The translations under genes and the position numbers were made by a program. Positions 44,533 to 53,592 of a stretch of DNA of 64,000 nucleotides are shown here, in pieces; the first letter of the stretch is position 1; each line of letters starts with the position of its first letter. The notes below the pieces were generated by a model. It saw nothing but the letters and a program-made list of their open reading frames with translations, was not told the origin of the DNA and made no database searches. This DNA comes from Agrobacterium vitis. Lineage in GTDB: Bacteria; Pseudomonadota; Alphaproteobacteria; Rhizobiales; Rhizobiaceae. The stretch covers positions 806,001-870,000 of the forward strand of contig NZ_AP023273.1 of NCBI RefSeq assembly GCF_013426735.1. Direction: 5' to 3'.

Positions 44533-45150
44533 ATGGATCCCAGAACTTTAAAAACCGCAAAGCCGGAATTCTATCTGGTCGAAGAGCATCATCCGGAAAG
44601 CAGCACGAACCTTGGGTTCTGGCTCTATCTGATGAGCGACTGCCTGATCTTTGCTATGCTGTTCGCTACCTATGCGGTGCTCGGTCGCAATTATGCGGCT
44701 GGTCCGGCTCCGGCTGACCTGTTCGACCTGAAACTGGTCGCGATCAATACAGCCATGCTGCTGTTTTCCTCGATCACCTATGGCTTTGCCATGCTGTCGA
44801 TGGAGAGGAACAACAAGGCCGCCACGCTGATCTGGCTGGGCGTAACCGGTGTATTCGGTGCAATCTTCCTGGCGCTCGAACTCTATGAGTTCGTTCACCT
44901 GATCCATGAAGGTGCAGGTCCAAATCGCAGCGCCTTCCTGTCGGCCTTCTTTACCCTGGTCGGCACACATGGATTGCACGTGACCTTCGGCATTATCTGG
45001 CTGGTGACCCTGATGGCCCAGGTCGGCAAGCATGGACTGATCGAAGCAAACCGCCGTCGCCTGATGTGCCTGTCGATGTTCTGGCACTTCCTCGACGTTA
45101 TCTGGATTGGCGTATTCTCCTACGTCTACCTGCTGGGAGTAATCGGATGA
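44533..45150 (+). CDS. cyoC: Cytochrome bo ubiquinol oxidase subunit III
   Basis: A 205-residue subunit with five transmembrane helices. The stretch LGFWLYLMSDCLIFAMLFATY and the late WHFLDVIWIGVFSYVYLLG are diagnostic of subunit III of heme-copper oxidases. Its stop overlaps the cyoD start by four bases. Confidence 0.95.
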   Translation: MDPRTLKTAKPEFYLVEEHHPESSTNLGFWLYLMSDCLIFAMLFATYAVLGRNYAAGPAPADLFDLKLVAINTAMLLFSSITYGFAMLSMERNNKAATLIWLGVTGVFGAIFLALELYEFVHLIHEGAGPNRSAFLSAFFTLVGTHGLHVTFGIIWLVTLMAQVGKHGLIEANRRRLMCLSMFWHFLDVIWIGVFSYVYLLGVIG

Positions 45151-45545
45151 ACGACCAAACGCACGCACATCCCCACGGCCACGGCCATGGTCATAACCAT
45201 GGCGGCCATGAGGCCAGCCACGGCTCGATGAAGACCTATATGATCGGCTTTATTTTGTCGGTCATCCTGACGTCGATACCGTTCTATCTGGTGATGAGCG
45301 GCAGCCTGACCAACAAGGCCTTGCTGGCTGGCATCGTCATGGGCCTTGGTGCCATCCAGGTCGTGGTTCATATGATCTACTTCCTGCATATGAATACAAA
45401 GTCGGAAGGCGGCTGGAACATGATGGCGCTGATCTTCACCATCATCGTTGTCGTTATCGCACTCTCCGGCTCACTCTGGGTCATGCATCACTTGAACACC
45501 AATATGATGCCGATGAGCCCCGAAATGATGCGTAACGTCCCGTAA
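45147..45545 (+). CDS. cyoD: Cytochrome bo ubiquinol oxidase subunit IV
   Basis: A 132-residue subunit with three helices (about 27-50, 55-77, 90-110). The start ATG at 45147 overlaps cyoC; a longer in-frame start would lie inside cyoC. The first 25 residues are unusually His-rich (HAHPHGHGHGHNHGGHEASHG in part), unlike the short polar N-terminus of E. coli CyoD, and could bind copper or other metals. The remaining sequence (HMIYFLHMNTKSEGGWNMMA in part) is normal for the family. Confidence 0.92.
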   Translation: MNDQTHAHPHGHGHGHNHGGHEASHGSMKTYMIGFILSVILTSIPFYLVMSGSLTNKALLAGIVMGLGAIQVVVHMIYFLHMNTKSEGGWNMMALIFTIIVVVIALSGSLWVMHHLNTNMMPMSPEMMRNVP

Positions 45546-45610
45546 GGACGCCGATATCCGATCGGGCGGCATAACGCTTATCGCCCGATCCGTACCAGGA
45601 TGATTGGAAA

Positions 45611-46363
45611 ATGTCAGACCAGCAGGCCATCAGGCATATTTCGATAAAGAAGGTTGCACTATCCAGCTTTCTCCTGCTGGCAACAGCCTTATTTATCGCG
45701 CTCGGCATCTGGCAAATCGAACGCCTTGGTTGGAAACAGGCATTGATCGCTCGCGTCGATGCGCGTGTTCATGCCGAGCCGGTAGATGCACCATCACCAC
45801 CGCAATGGCCTGCCGTCAATCGCGACGCCGATGAATACCGCCATATCAAGGCCTCTGGCATTTACGAGCACGACAAGGAAACCCTGGTCTACGCCGCCAC
45901 GGAATTGGGCGCCGGCTATTGGGTCATGACCCCTCTCAAGACCGAAAGAGATGGAACCCTGTTAATCAACAGGGGCTTTGTGCCGATGGACCGCAAAGAC
46001 CCGTCACGCCGGGCGCAAGGCCAGATCCCTGGAAACGTGACAGTAAGCGGCCTTTTGCGCATCAGCGAACCGAACGGAACCTTGCTCCGCTCCAACGATG
46101 CGAATGCCGATCGCTGGTATTCACGCGACGTTTCAGCCATTGCCGCCAAACGCAATCTGACGCAAGTAGCGCCGTTTTTTATGGATGCCGACAAAAGCGA
46201 TGTGCCGGGCGGCTATCCGGTCGGCGGCTTAACCCAGATCCGTTTTCCGAATAGCCATCTCCAATATGCAATAACCTGGTTTGCCATGGCCGCCATGAGC
46301 CTGGCATTCCTGTGGTTCCTGCTGAAACGCAGAAGCGCTGCACAAGACACCCACGACATGTGA
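45611..46363 (+). CDS. SURF1-family oxidase assembly protein
   Basis: A 250-residue membrane protein with two transmembrane helices (about 18-38 and 216-236) around a periplasmic domain. LGIWQIERLGWKQALIARVDAR (in part), GYWVMTPLK and LINRGFVP are the family marks. SURF1 helps insert heme into subunit I of terminal oxidases. It takes the place where cyoE is found in E. coli; no heme O synthase gene is in the window. Gap to cyoD is 65 bases. Confidence 0.88.
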   Translation: MSDQQAIRHISIKKVALSSFLLLATALFIALGIWQIERLGWKQALIARVDARVHAEPVDAPSPPQWPAVNRDADEYRHIKASGIYEHDKETLVYAATELGAGYWVMTPLKTERDGTLLINRGFVPMDRKDPSRRAQGQIPGNVTVSGLLRISEPNGTLLRSNDANADRWYSRDVSAIAAKRNLTQVAPFFMDADKSDVPGGYPVGGLTQIRFPNSHLQYAITWFAMAAMSLAFLWFLLKRRSAAQDTHDM

Positions 46364-46536
46364 TCGCGACCAAGGACGTAGGAAACGCAGCGCTATTTCA
46401 TAATGATACAATCACCCAAGACGCCCCTCCCCTTCGAAGTAGGAGGGCGAAACGAGAACATAAAGTGTCAAACCGAGCCTAATAGCTTGACAATTCAACG
46501 CGTAACCAACTGATTTTATTGATCTTTTTTTCAGAA

Positions 46537-46626
46537 TGGCGGAAGAGGTGGGATTCGAACCCACGGTACGGTCTCCCGCACGCCGGTTTTCAAGACCGGT
46601 TCCTTAAACCACTCGGACACTCTTCC
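46537..46626 (-). tRNA. tRNA-Ser (anticodon UGA)
   Basis: A 90-base class II tRNA including an encoded CCA. The acceptor arms GGAAGAG and CTCTTCC pair, the T arm carries GTTCGAATC, the anticodon loop is CTTGAAA with stems CCGGT/ACCGG, and a long variable arm (GCGGGAGACCGTACC region) is typical of tRNA-Ser. Confidence 0.96.
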
Positions 46627-46765
46627 TAAGCCCGACGCCGGATGCCGACATCCAGACTCTGTCTGGTTTGCAACAGAATCTCTGGCAGGCGTTATATCCA
46701 GCCAAACAGGAACGTCAACCACTTTACAGCGCGTCAATGACACAACATGCGGACCGGATTTACCT

Positions 46766-47518
46766 TCAGCGCTGCTTTTGGGAGGAATAGTCCTCAAGCA
46801 TCGGATAGAGAGCGGCGAGCGCCAGAGGTATCGCCAGAAACGCCGCTGCGGAAACGCCGATTCGTTGAAACAGGATAGCCCCGACCACGCCTCCGCCGAA
46901 AAACAATCCAACCATGCGCACCAGCAGCCAAAGCTTGGCTAAATCGGCCCGGACCGGTGGGTATGTAACTTTACCATTTGAGTATCCGTTCCAATACAAT
47001 AGTTTGCCAAGTTCGATGCCGGTATCGGTGACCAAGCCCGTCACATGGGTCGTTCTAATGCGCGCACCGGAGAGTTTTGTGATGATGGCATTCTGCAAGC
47101 CCATGATGAAGCAGAGAAGCATAACGACAAAAGCCACTGCCTCGCCCTTTTCGCTGAAGTTGATTGCCCCGGAAAGGGCAAACACCCCCATCAGCCACGC
47201 CTCGACCGCCAACGGCAGCGCGTAGACCGACCTCAAATCTCGTCTGCGGCCCCAATTGATCAAAATTGCAGAAAACCCAGCGCCTGCAAGAAAGAAACAA
47301 AGCGCGAGCAATCCCATCATCAAAAGTTTTAAATCGCCCAGCACCAGATTGTCCGCCATGGACGAGACAATGCCAGACATGTGAGAGGTATATTGACCGA
47401 CCGCCATAAACCCGCCAGCATTGGCCGCGCCGGCAATAAAGGTCAGATAAAATGCCAGATGGCGGTCGCTCGTCTCGGTGCGGTCGCGATGGGCAAGACT
47501 TTTCAAGTGGCTTTTCAT
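46766..47518 (-). CDS. DUF1275 (YoaK-like) membrane protein
   Basis: A 250-residue protein with six hydrophobic segments. AGAANAGGFMAVGQYTSHMSG (in part), GLQNAIITKLSGARIRTTHVTG (in part) and TDTGIELGK are diagnostic of DUF1275. Function is unknown in the family. The ATG at 47518 (MKSHLKSL) is preferred over a start nine codons upstream, because the shorter form places the basic segment first, but the choice is uncertain. Monocistronic, beside tRNA-Ser. Confidence 0.82.
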   Translation of the reverse strand: MKSHLKSLAHRDRTETSDRHLAFYLTFIAGAANAGGFMAVGQYTSHMSGIVSSMADNLVLGDLKLLMMGLLALCFFLAGAGFSAILINWGRRRDLRSVYALPLAVEAWLMGVFALSGAINFSEKGEAVAFVVMLLCFIMGLQNAIITKLSGARIRTTHVTGLVTDTGIELGKLLYWNGYSNGKVTYPPVRADLAKLWLLVRMVGLFFGGGVVGAILFQRIGVSAAAFLAIPLALAALYPMLEDYSSQKQR

Positions 47519-47766
47519 GATGGATACGAGTCGGGCAAGCGCCAAGTCGGCGGGTTAAAGATGCGATTTTCCGTCCGGCCTGATTGATTTGCAAGCCCAG
47601 TCATGGGCCGCTGGAGCCGCCGTTAACATCATGGCGACTCTAAACGTGCATGAACTGCTACCACATGTCGGGACAACATCTACCATAAGCACGTAAACTT
47701 ATGTAAAACTTGAACCCCTTGGTCGATTTTCACTTATAACAGGCCACCGCCACGAAGAGCTGAAAA

Positions 47767-48456
47767 ATGACGCGTGTTCTTTTGATTGATGACGACCTGG
47801 AATTTACCGGTTTGCTTTGCGAATATCTGACGGATGAAGGGTTTGATGTACTCGCGACAGACGATGGCGCCAAGGGCCTTGCTTTTGTCGACAGTGGCGC
47901 GACCGATATCATCGTTCTCGACGTCATGATGCCGATCATGAATGGTGTCGATGTCTTGCAGAATATCCGAAAATCGAGTGAAATTCCTATCGTCATGCTG
48001 ACAGCCAGGGGGGATGACAAGGACCGGATTACCGGGCTAGACCTTGGTGCCGACGACTACGTCTCCAAGCCCTGTTCGCCTGGTGAACTGGTGGCGCGGC
48101 TGCGGGCAATATTGCGTCGGACCGGCAAGACACCCCCTGAACATCCATCTCAACCGCTCAAAAGCGGCGAGCTCGTTCTTTATCCGACGAGCAGGCAGGC
48201 GCATATCAATGGTGAGGCTCTCGCCTTGACCGGGACGGAATACAATCTCCTGGAACTTCTGGTCCGCAATGGTGGCAAGGTCGTTTCCAAACATGACATT
48301 TCCCAAAGTGTATTCGGCAGGCCCCTGACGCCTTTCGACCGGCGTATTGACGTTCATCTCAGCAGTATCCGACAGAAACTCGGCCTCAGAAAAGACAGAC
48401 AAAGCTGGATCCAGTCTGTTCGGGGGCAGGGTTATATTCTGCTACAGGATAGCTGA
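47767..48456 (+). CDS. OmpR/CpxR-type response regulator
   Basis: A 229-residue regulator. The receiver has D8-D9-D10 and acceptor D52 in IIVLDVMMP, plus DDYVSKPCSPGEL. The winged-helix DNA-binding domain spans about 130-228 (LTGTEYNLLELLVRNGGKVVSK in part, RRIDVHLSSIRQKL). The pattern is nearest CpxR. The stop overlaps the kinase start by one base, so the pair is translationally coupled. Targets are not evident here; the next gene is convergent. Confidence 0.88.
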   Translation: MTRVLLIDDDLEFTGLLCEYLTDEGFDVLATDDGAKGLAFVDSGATDIIVLDVMMPIMNGVDVLQNIRKSSEIPIVMLTARGDDKDRITGLDLGADDYVSKPCSPGELVARLRAILRRTGKTPPEHPSQPLKSGELVLYPTSRQAHINGEALALTGTEYNLLELLVRNGGKVVSKHDISQSVFGRPLTPFDRRIDVHLSSIRQKLGLRKDRQSWIQSVRGQGYILLQDS

Positions 48457-49757
48457 TGCCTCGGCTTTTCTGGCGTTTTTTCGTCATTGTCTGGCTGACA
48501 ATCACGCTGACAACCATGCTGGGCATATCGCTTCCACGGTTCAACGGCCAGCTGCCGCCGCATATGCGCATTGCTGAGACGCAGAACAATATCATTGCCG
48601 CGCAAATCGCCGAGATGCTCCAGCGTGTCGGGCCGCAGGAAACACAGGCGTTTATCCGCAGCATTACACCCACAGGAGACGATGGGCATTTCCAACTCCA
48701 GGCAGTACCAGCCGCTGCCCAACAAGCCTGCGCAAAGGATCAATTTCCGGGCAGCATTGCCATATCCTACGCCAACCATTGTTATACGCTCACCATTGAT
48801 GAATCGACTATCGGCAATAACTGGCCACTTGTGTTGCCTTGGCTGATAGGCCTTGTCGCCAGCCTGTTTTCCGCCTACCTGCTGACGAAATATCTGCTGA
48901 CACCCATTGAGCGGCTTCGCCATGGGCTAAAAATGCTGGCAGAAGGCCACTTCAGCATCCGCATCCACGATCCTGTCAAAAACCGAAAGGATGAAATTGG
49001 AATTCTGACACAGCATTTCGATATCAGCGCCATGCGCCTGCAGGAACTGCATGAGAGCCGAGAACGGCTGTTTCATGATATTTCCCACGAACTCCGTTCA
49101 CCCTTATCGCGTCTGCAAGCCGTTACCGGCATCCTGCGGAAAAACCCTGTCCGTCTCCCAGGCCTGCTGGATCGCATGGACCACGAAATCGAACGGCTAG
49201 ACCGGCTGGTTGGTGAGATCCTCACCTTAGCCAGGCTGTCCTCGAAGACAGATGAAGAAAATCAGCTCCTGGTTATCGATATTCTCGATATTCTCGATGA
49301 GATTGTTCAGGATGCGACTTTTGAAGCGCAGGAAAAGGCCGTATCAATTGACTTTCAGCGGAGTGGCAGTTTTGTCGCAGCTGTCAATGGAGAGCTTATC
49401 TATCGCGCCATCGAGAATGTCTTGCGAAACGCGATCAAATATACCGGAGAAGCGACAGTAATCCGGATTTCGGCAACCGTTTCACCGAATGGCCTGACAC
49501 TCACCTTCACGGACGAGGGTCCTGGCGTCAAAGAAGATGATCTTGAAAGTATTTTTCGCCCCTTTATCAGTTCAGGCAGCAGCGGCAGTGGATCCGGATA
49601 CGGCCTTGGCCTGGCAATTGCAAAGACCGCCGTCGAACGGCATGGCGGCAAGGTCTTTGCCGGCAATGTCAAGCCGAAAGGCTTGCGGATCACCATGATA
49701 TTGCCTGGCGATAGCGACACACGGTCGGAATGCCACAACGCTATGCGGCAGACCTGA
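48456..49757 (+). CDS. CpxA-type sensor histidine kinase
   Basis: A 433-residue inner-membrane kinase. Helices lie at about residues 7-25 and 125-145, flanking a periplasmic region of about 100 residues with two Cys (C92 and C109). A HAMP domain follows, then H211 in FHDISHELRSPLSRL, the N box VLRNAIKYTG and the G boxes GPGVKEDDL and GYGLGLAI. Domain order and the partner regulator suit a CpxA-like envelope-stress sensor. The two periplasmic Cys could act as a redox switch (inference). Confidence 0.88.
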   Translation: MPRLFWRFFVIVWLTITLTTMLGISLPRFNGQLPPHMRIAETQNNIIAAQIAEMLQRVGPQETQAFIRSITPTGDDGHFQLQAVPAAAQQACAKDQFPGSIAISYANHCYTLTIDESTIGNNWPLVLPWLIGLVASLFSAYLLTKYLLTPIERLRHGLKMLAEGHFSIRIHDPVKNRKDEIGILTQHFDISAMRLQELHESRERLFHDISHELRSPLSRLQAVTGILRKNPVRLPGLLDRMDHEIERLDRLVGEILTLARLSSKTDEENQLLVIDILDILDEIVQDATFEAQEKAVSIDFQRSGSFVAAVNGELIYRAIENVLRNAIKYTGEATVIRISATVSPNGLTLTFTDEGPGVKEDDLESIFRPFISSGSSGSGSGYGLGLAIAKTAVERHGGKVFAGNVKPKGLRITMILPGDSDTRSECHNAMRQT

Positions 49758-49760
49758 ACC

Positions 49761-49783
49761 AAGGGCCATTTTCAATGGCCCTT
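49761..49783. terminator. Stem-loop between convergent genes
   Basis: AAGGGCCATT and AATGGCCCTT pair around a three-base loop. No clear T-run follows on either strand, so termination may be weak or factor-assisted. Confidence 0.5.
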
Positions 49784-49818
49784 GGTATGACGCAGAGCGT
49801 TTTTGTCCTAGAAAAAGC

Positions 49819-51630
49819 CTATTCTCCGAAGACCATGCCCTTGGTCAATTCCAACGCCTGACGCTCGAAGAGACCACGGTAAATGCCTGACTTCATCCTG
49901 ATCAAGCTCTCATGCGTCCCCTCCTCAGCGATCCGGCCGTGATCGAAGACCAGCAGCCGGTCGAGCGCCCGCACGGTCGACAACCGATGCGCCACGACCA
50001 AGGTGGTTCTGCCTTGCATAAGTCGTTCCATAGCTTCCTGGATCAGCATTTCCGATTCCGAATCCAGGCTTGACGTTGCCTCGTCCAGAATAAGAATCGG
50101 CGCATCTGCAAGGAAGGCACGGGCGATCGCAATCCGCTGGCGTTCACCACCCGAAAGCTTGATGCCACGCTCACCTACCAATGTACCGTACCCCTTCGGC
50201 AAGGCCTCGATAAAGCCGTGGGCGCTGGCAAGCCTTGCAGCGGTTTCGATGTCCTGCTGGCTGGCCGAGGGCCTTGCATAGGCGATGTTTTCCGCAAGCG
50301 AGCGATGGAACAGGATCGGCTCCTGCTGCACGATGGCGATCTGCTGGCGTAACGAGGTTTGGGCAACGAGTGCGATATCCTGACCGTCGATCCGGATCGC
50401 CCCACCGTTGACATCATGCAAACGCTGAATGAGCTTGATGAACGTCGTCTTGCCGGAGCCGGAATGGCCAACCAGCCCAACCTTCTCACCGGGCTGGATT
50501 ACAACGGAAAAGTCCTTGTAGAGCGGCGCAAAATGATTGCCGTAATGAAAGGACACCCGATCGAATTCGATCTTGCCGCGTTCGATGACAACAGGTTTTG
50601 CACCGGCCACATCCACGACGCCAAGGGGTTGACCATGCAGGAAAACCAGTTCCTCCATATCATTGACTGACCGTTGCAAGTTACGGATATGCATACCAAT
50701 TTCCCGCAGATAGCCCTGTAGGATGAAAAAGGCTGTCAGCACGAAAGTGATGTCACCGGGGCTGGCCTTTCCCGCACTCCATAGCCAAAGGGCCAGACCC
50801 AAAACCCCACCGCGCAGCACCATCAGCAAGGCCGCTTGCAGGCTGCCATTCAGTGTGCCGCGCGTCCAGGTGCGACGCGTCCGGTCCTGCCATTTTTGCA
50901 GCACCCAGCTCAGGCGGGTTTCCTCCCGGCTTTCCCCACCGAAGGCCTTGACCACAGCATTACAGGTCACCGCATCGGCCAGAGAACCACCCAGCTTGGT
51001 ATCCCAACTATTGGCCATGCTGGCCATTGGCGCGACGTAACGCAGAGCCATGATTGCCGTAAACAACACGAAGCAAACGGACCCGACCCCGACCAACAGG
51101 CCCATCATCGGCCAATGCCACGTCATCAGCACTGTGGAACCGATCAGCATGACCAGCGAGGGAAACAGCGCCACGAAAACCGTATCGTTCAGCAGATCGA
51201 GTGCCCACATGCCGCGCGTTACTTTGCGCACCGTCGAACCAGCGAAGCTATTGGCATGCCAATCGCTGGAAAAGCGTTGAATGCGAGAGAAAGCATCAGC
51301 GGCAATGTCCGACATGGAGCGCAGCGTAAAGCCGATGATGGTCGTAAACGTTGCATGGCGCAGCAAGACCGCTCCGGCGGAGAGGGCCATCAACCAGGCG
51401 AAAGCGGCAATGGCGCTGTCCCAGGCTAGGCTGTCATCGGCACGACCGGAGACGACCGCGTCAACCAAACGACCGGAGAACAGTGGCGTCAACACATCCG
51501 CCAAAGTGGAAAGCAATACTGCAAACAGCATGAAGACAACACGCCCCGGCTGCCGGCGCCAATGAACCGCACAGAAACCGAAAACGCTGCGAAATGCCCC
51601 GCCACGGCGAGATTTATAACCTAAAGCCAT
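49819..51630 (-). CDS. ABC exporter, fused permease and ATPase
   Basis: A 603-residue half-transporter of the MsbA/multidrug/lipid type. Six transmembrane helices (about 25-320) precede an ATPase with Walker A GHSGSGKTTF, signature LSGGERQRIA, Walker B ILILDEATSSLD and the switch His in VVAHRLS. As a homodimer it would export a lipid, drug or peptide; substrate cannot be told. The N-terminus is basic (MALGYKSRRGG). Monocistronic and convergent with the CpxRA-like genes. Confidence 0.9.
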   Translation of the reverse strand: MALGYKSRRGGAFRSVFGFCAVHWRRQPGRVVFMLFAVLLSTLADVLTPLFSGRLVDAVVSGRADDSLAWDSAIAAFAWLMALSAGAVLLRHATFTTIIGFTLRSMSDIAADAFSRIQRFSSDWHANSFAGSTVRKVTRGMWALDLLNDTVFVALFPSLVMLIGSTVLMTWHWPMMGLLVGVGSVCFVLFTAIMALRYVAPMASMANSWDTKLGGSLADAVTCNAVVKAFGGESREETRLSWVLQKWQDRTRRTWTRGTLNGSLQAALLMVLRGGVLGLALWLWSAGKASPGDITFVLTAFFILQGYLREIGMHIRNLQRSVNDMEELVFLHGQPLGVVDVAGAKPVVIERGKIEFDRVSFHYGNHFAPLYKDFSVVIQPGEKVGLVGHSGSGKTTFIKLIQRLHDVNGGAIRIDGQDIALVAQTSLRQQIAIVQQEPILFHRSLAENIAYARPSASQQDIETAARLASAHGFIEALPKGYGTLVGERGIKLSGGERQRIAIARAFLADAPILILDEATSSLDSESEMLIQEAMERLMQGRTTLVVAHRLSTVRALDRLLVFDHGRIAEEGTHESLIRMKSGIYRGLFERQALELTKGMVFGE

Positions 51631-52118
51631 AGGAAAATTCCGGCGCGAGCCGGCTCCGACATATGAATAGAATGGAAACCGCGCGGAAACGCGATAAAGT
51701 GGCGTTAGAGGGAGAAAATTCTATTCCCGGACAAACCGGATTCAACACAAAGTAACGGACTGATCGTTACGTACACGCAGATTAACTGCGGTTGGCGCCT
51801 GCCAACATGAAATTGGCGCTGGCCACCGGGGAGGTGGAAAAATATGCCATAAAGCCTCCCTGATTGGTGTTGAACATAAATAGTTTTTAGATCGACTCGA
51901 TTTTGAAGCCAATAAGTGATTTGCAATTTTGGAATAAAACGCAATGACTGCGGTATTTCCGCAACAGCCGCCCTTTCTAAAGGGAAGACTGTTGCGCCGA
52001 GAGTGGATGATTTCAGAAACGTCATTGACGAAGAGCGATTGCACGACAATGCATTATTTTCGCTTGTATATCTGAAATATCTACTTCTAGCATCTCGCTC
52101 AGATGCTGAAAGAAAAGA
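51631..52118. other. Intergenic region with small inverted repeats
   Basis: No convincing gene is seen in these 488 bases. Short dyads are present, for example GTAACG-N7-CGTTAC (51753-51771) and CCACC-N5-GGTGG (51823-51837). TTGGCGC occurs twice 21 bases apart. The ABC exporter promoter should lie at the left end. Confidence 0.4.
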
Positions 52119-52280
52119 TTACGGATTGGTTTGGCTTGAGCTGTTGAGTGGATTTTCCGGTTCCACTTCACCGGGATGGTAGCCAATCACATAGTAGCCA
52201 CCGATAAGGCAGCCAATGATGAAAAGGGAGCCGACGAAAATCTGCATGCGACGTCTTGGTTTGCTAGCGTGTTGAGTCAT
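52119..52280 (-). CDS. Small single-helix membrane protein, 53 residues
   Basis: A short frame starting MTQHASKPRRRM, with one transmembrane helix (about residues 13-33, IFVGSLFIIGCLIGGYYVIG) and a Pro/Glu-rich tail ending NSSSQTNP. GAGGTGAT lies directly before the ATG. The positive N-terminus predicts N-in topology. Unrecognised family. It follows the secreted-protein gene on the same strand 110 bases away. Confidence 0.55.
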   Translation of the reverse strand: MTQHASKPRRRMQIFVGSLFIIGCLIGGYYVIGYHPGEVEPENPLNSSSQTNP

Positions 52281-52390
52281 ATCACCTCAAAATTGTGTTT
52301 GGATTTATTTGCTTTTGTCGGGCGCGCTTACCCACGCTCTGAAATGCCACCATCCTCTTGGCAACGCTTCAAGGAAATGCATCAGAGCTG

Positions 52391-52753
52391 CTACTTCCTG
52401 TTCATCAACGCCTGCATTTCCTCGAAACGGCGGCGACGGTCGTCGGCGCGCTCACCTTGCGAATAGCACGTGCTGGAGATGCAGAATTTTGTCAGGCCGA
52501 AAGGTGCGGTCGCTTTTTGAAACTCGCAATCGATGACGTCATCCATCTTCGTGGCGTCCACGTCCTGTCGCTCGGAAAAGCTGATTCGTGCTCCTGGAGG
52601 GGTCAATTCAGGAAAGCTCTGCGTCTGGCCGATTTTCACATCCGGCTTCATCAGAAAATTTTGCAGCACCATATGACAAGCCTGCTCGAGCTGCGGCGAT
52701 TGGGCCATGGCCGGCATGGCTGTGGCCAATAGAATTGGGAGAACATATTTCAT
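52391..52753 (-). CDS. Secreted protein of unknown function, 120 residues
   Basis: The signal peptide MKYVLPILLATAMPAMAQ (cleavage after about residue 18) is followed by a roughly 100-residue domain with four Cys (QACHMV, IDCEF, FCISSTC) that could form disulfides in the periplasm. The ATG at 52753 is chosen because the signal peptide begins there. The family is not recognised. A polar, arginine-rich C-terminus (GERADDRRRRFEEM) is a visible feature. Confidence 0.6.
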   Translation of the reverse strand: MKYVLPILLATAMPAMAQSPQLEQACHMVLQNFLMKPDVKIGQTQSFPELTPPGARISFSERQDVDATKMDDVIDCEFQKATAPFGLTKFCISSTCYSQGERADDRRRRFEEMQALMNRK

Positions 52754-52957
52754 CGAGAACCGCTCGCGTTTGTGAAGTCCGCAATAAAGCCTCCACAGAG
52801 GATTTTGTTCCCGAGAACGTGAGCTGGCGGCGATTTTCATTTCGATGGCAAGAAACCCTCCAGAGGCAACTGCACACGCCCTAAATGCAGAACCAAGGAA
52901 CTTTTTGTATTGGCAAACAGTTTACGGGTTAATTCAAAGACGGAAACAGGTGAGGAA

Positions 52958-53431
52958 ATGAAAAAAATTGCCGCAATTCTGCTGTCAGCCGCGACACTGC
53001 TGACAGGTATGGTGCCGGTGGGCGCATCCGCCGCACCAACAGTGCTTTCGCAACCTGCACAGATGCAGAGCGTTCCCGGCGCCACAGCACAGGGCGGCGT
53101 CCAGGTCGCGGAAAATAGTTGGGCTGACGATCGTCGCCAGCGTCGCTATGTTCCTGGTCCACGTCGCCATAGCGATCGCAATTGGGACGGTCGTCGCGGC
53201 TATAACCGCTATGATCGTGACAGATATCACCGTCGCCATAACCGCAGCAATGCGGGCGCAATTATCGGTGGATTGGCCGCAGGTGCAATCATTGGCGGCG
53301 CCCTCAGCGCACGGCCACAGGGTGGAAACTCGCACACTCAATGGTGCTATAATCGCTACCGGTCCTACCGGGCCTCAGACAATACGTTCCAGCCCAATAA
53401 CGGCCCACGCCGCCAATGCGTTTCACCGTAA
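52958..53431 (+). CDS. BA14K-family protein
   Basis: A 157-residue secreted protein. After a signal peptide ([18 protein letters not shown] ... ASA) come an Arg/Tyr/His-rich stretch (residues 58-97), a hydrophobic glycine-rich segment ([20 protein letters not shown], 98-117) and a C-terminal motif [19 protein letters not shown] that defines the Brucella BA14K family. Members are immunoreactive, lectin-like envelope proteins common in Rhizobiales. An upstream in-frame start exists, but the signal peptide argues for the ATG at 52958, which follows GTGAGGAA. Confidence 0.85.
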   Translation: MKKIAAILLSAATLLTGMVPVGASAAPTVLSQPAQMQSVPGATAQGGVQVAENSWADDRRQRRYVPGPRRHSDRNWDGRRGYNRYDRDRYHRRHNRSNAGAIIGGLAAGAIIGGALSARPQGGNSHTQWCYNRYRSYRASDNTFQPNNGPRRQCVSP

Positions 53432-53592
53432 ACATCTCCTCATAACTGGAAAATGGCGCGAGACTGGGTTTCGCGCCATTTTTGCATGAAAATTCCTGTC
53501 GCATCGCGATGGCTTTGCTGATTTTTCAGAAAATCGCGCTAATACTTCCCAAGGCATAGCATAGCCGGATGGCTAAACGCCGGGGGGAAGAG

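Noticed and set aside
45150..45215. Short His-codon repeats in cyoD as a DNA repeat array
   Set aside because: They are in-frame coding repeats of His and Gly codons, explained by the protein.
46537..46626. tRNA-Ser as an integration site for a mobile element
   Set aside because: No duplicated tRNA 3' end, integrase or base-composition shift is seen on either side.
46531..46911. Open frame on the minus strand over tRNA-Ser
   Set aside because: It covers the whole tRNA and the end of the DUF1275 gene, and lacks protein features.
51705..52049. Overlapping short frames on the minus strand upstream of the ABC exporter gene
   Set aside because: They lack ribosome sites, signal or membrane patterns and known motifs, and overlap each other in different frames.
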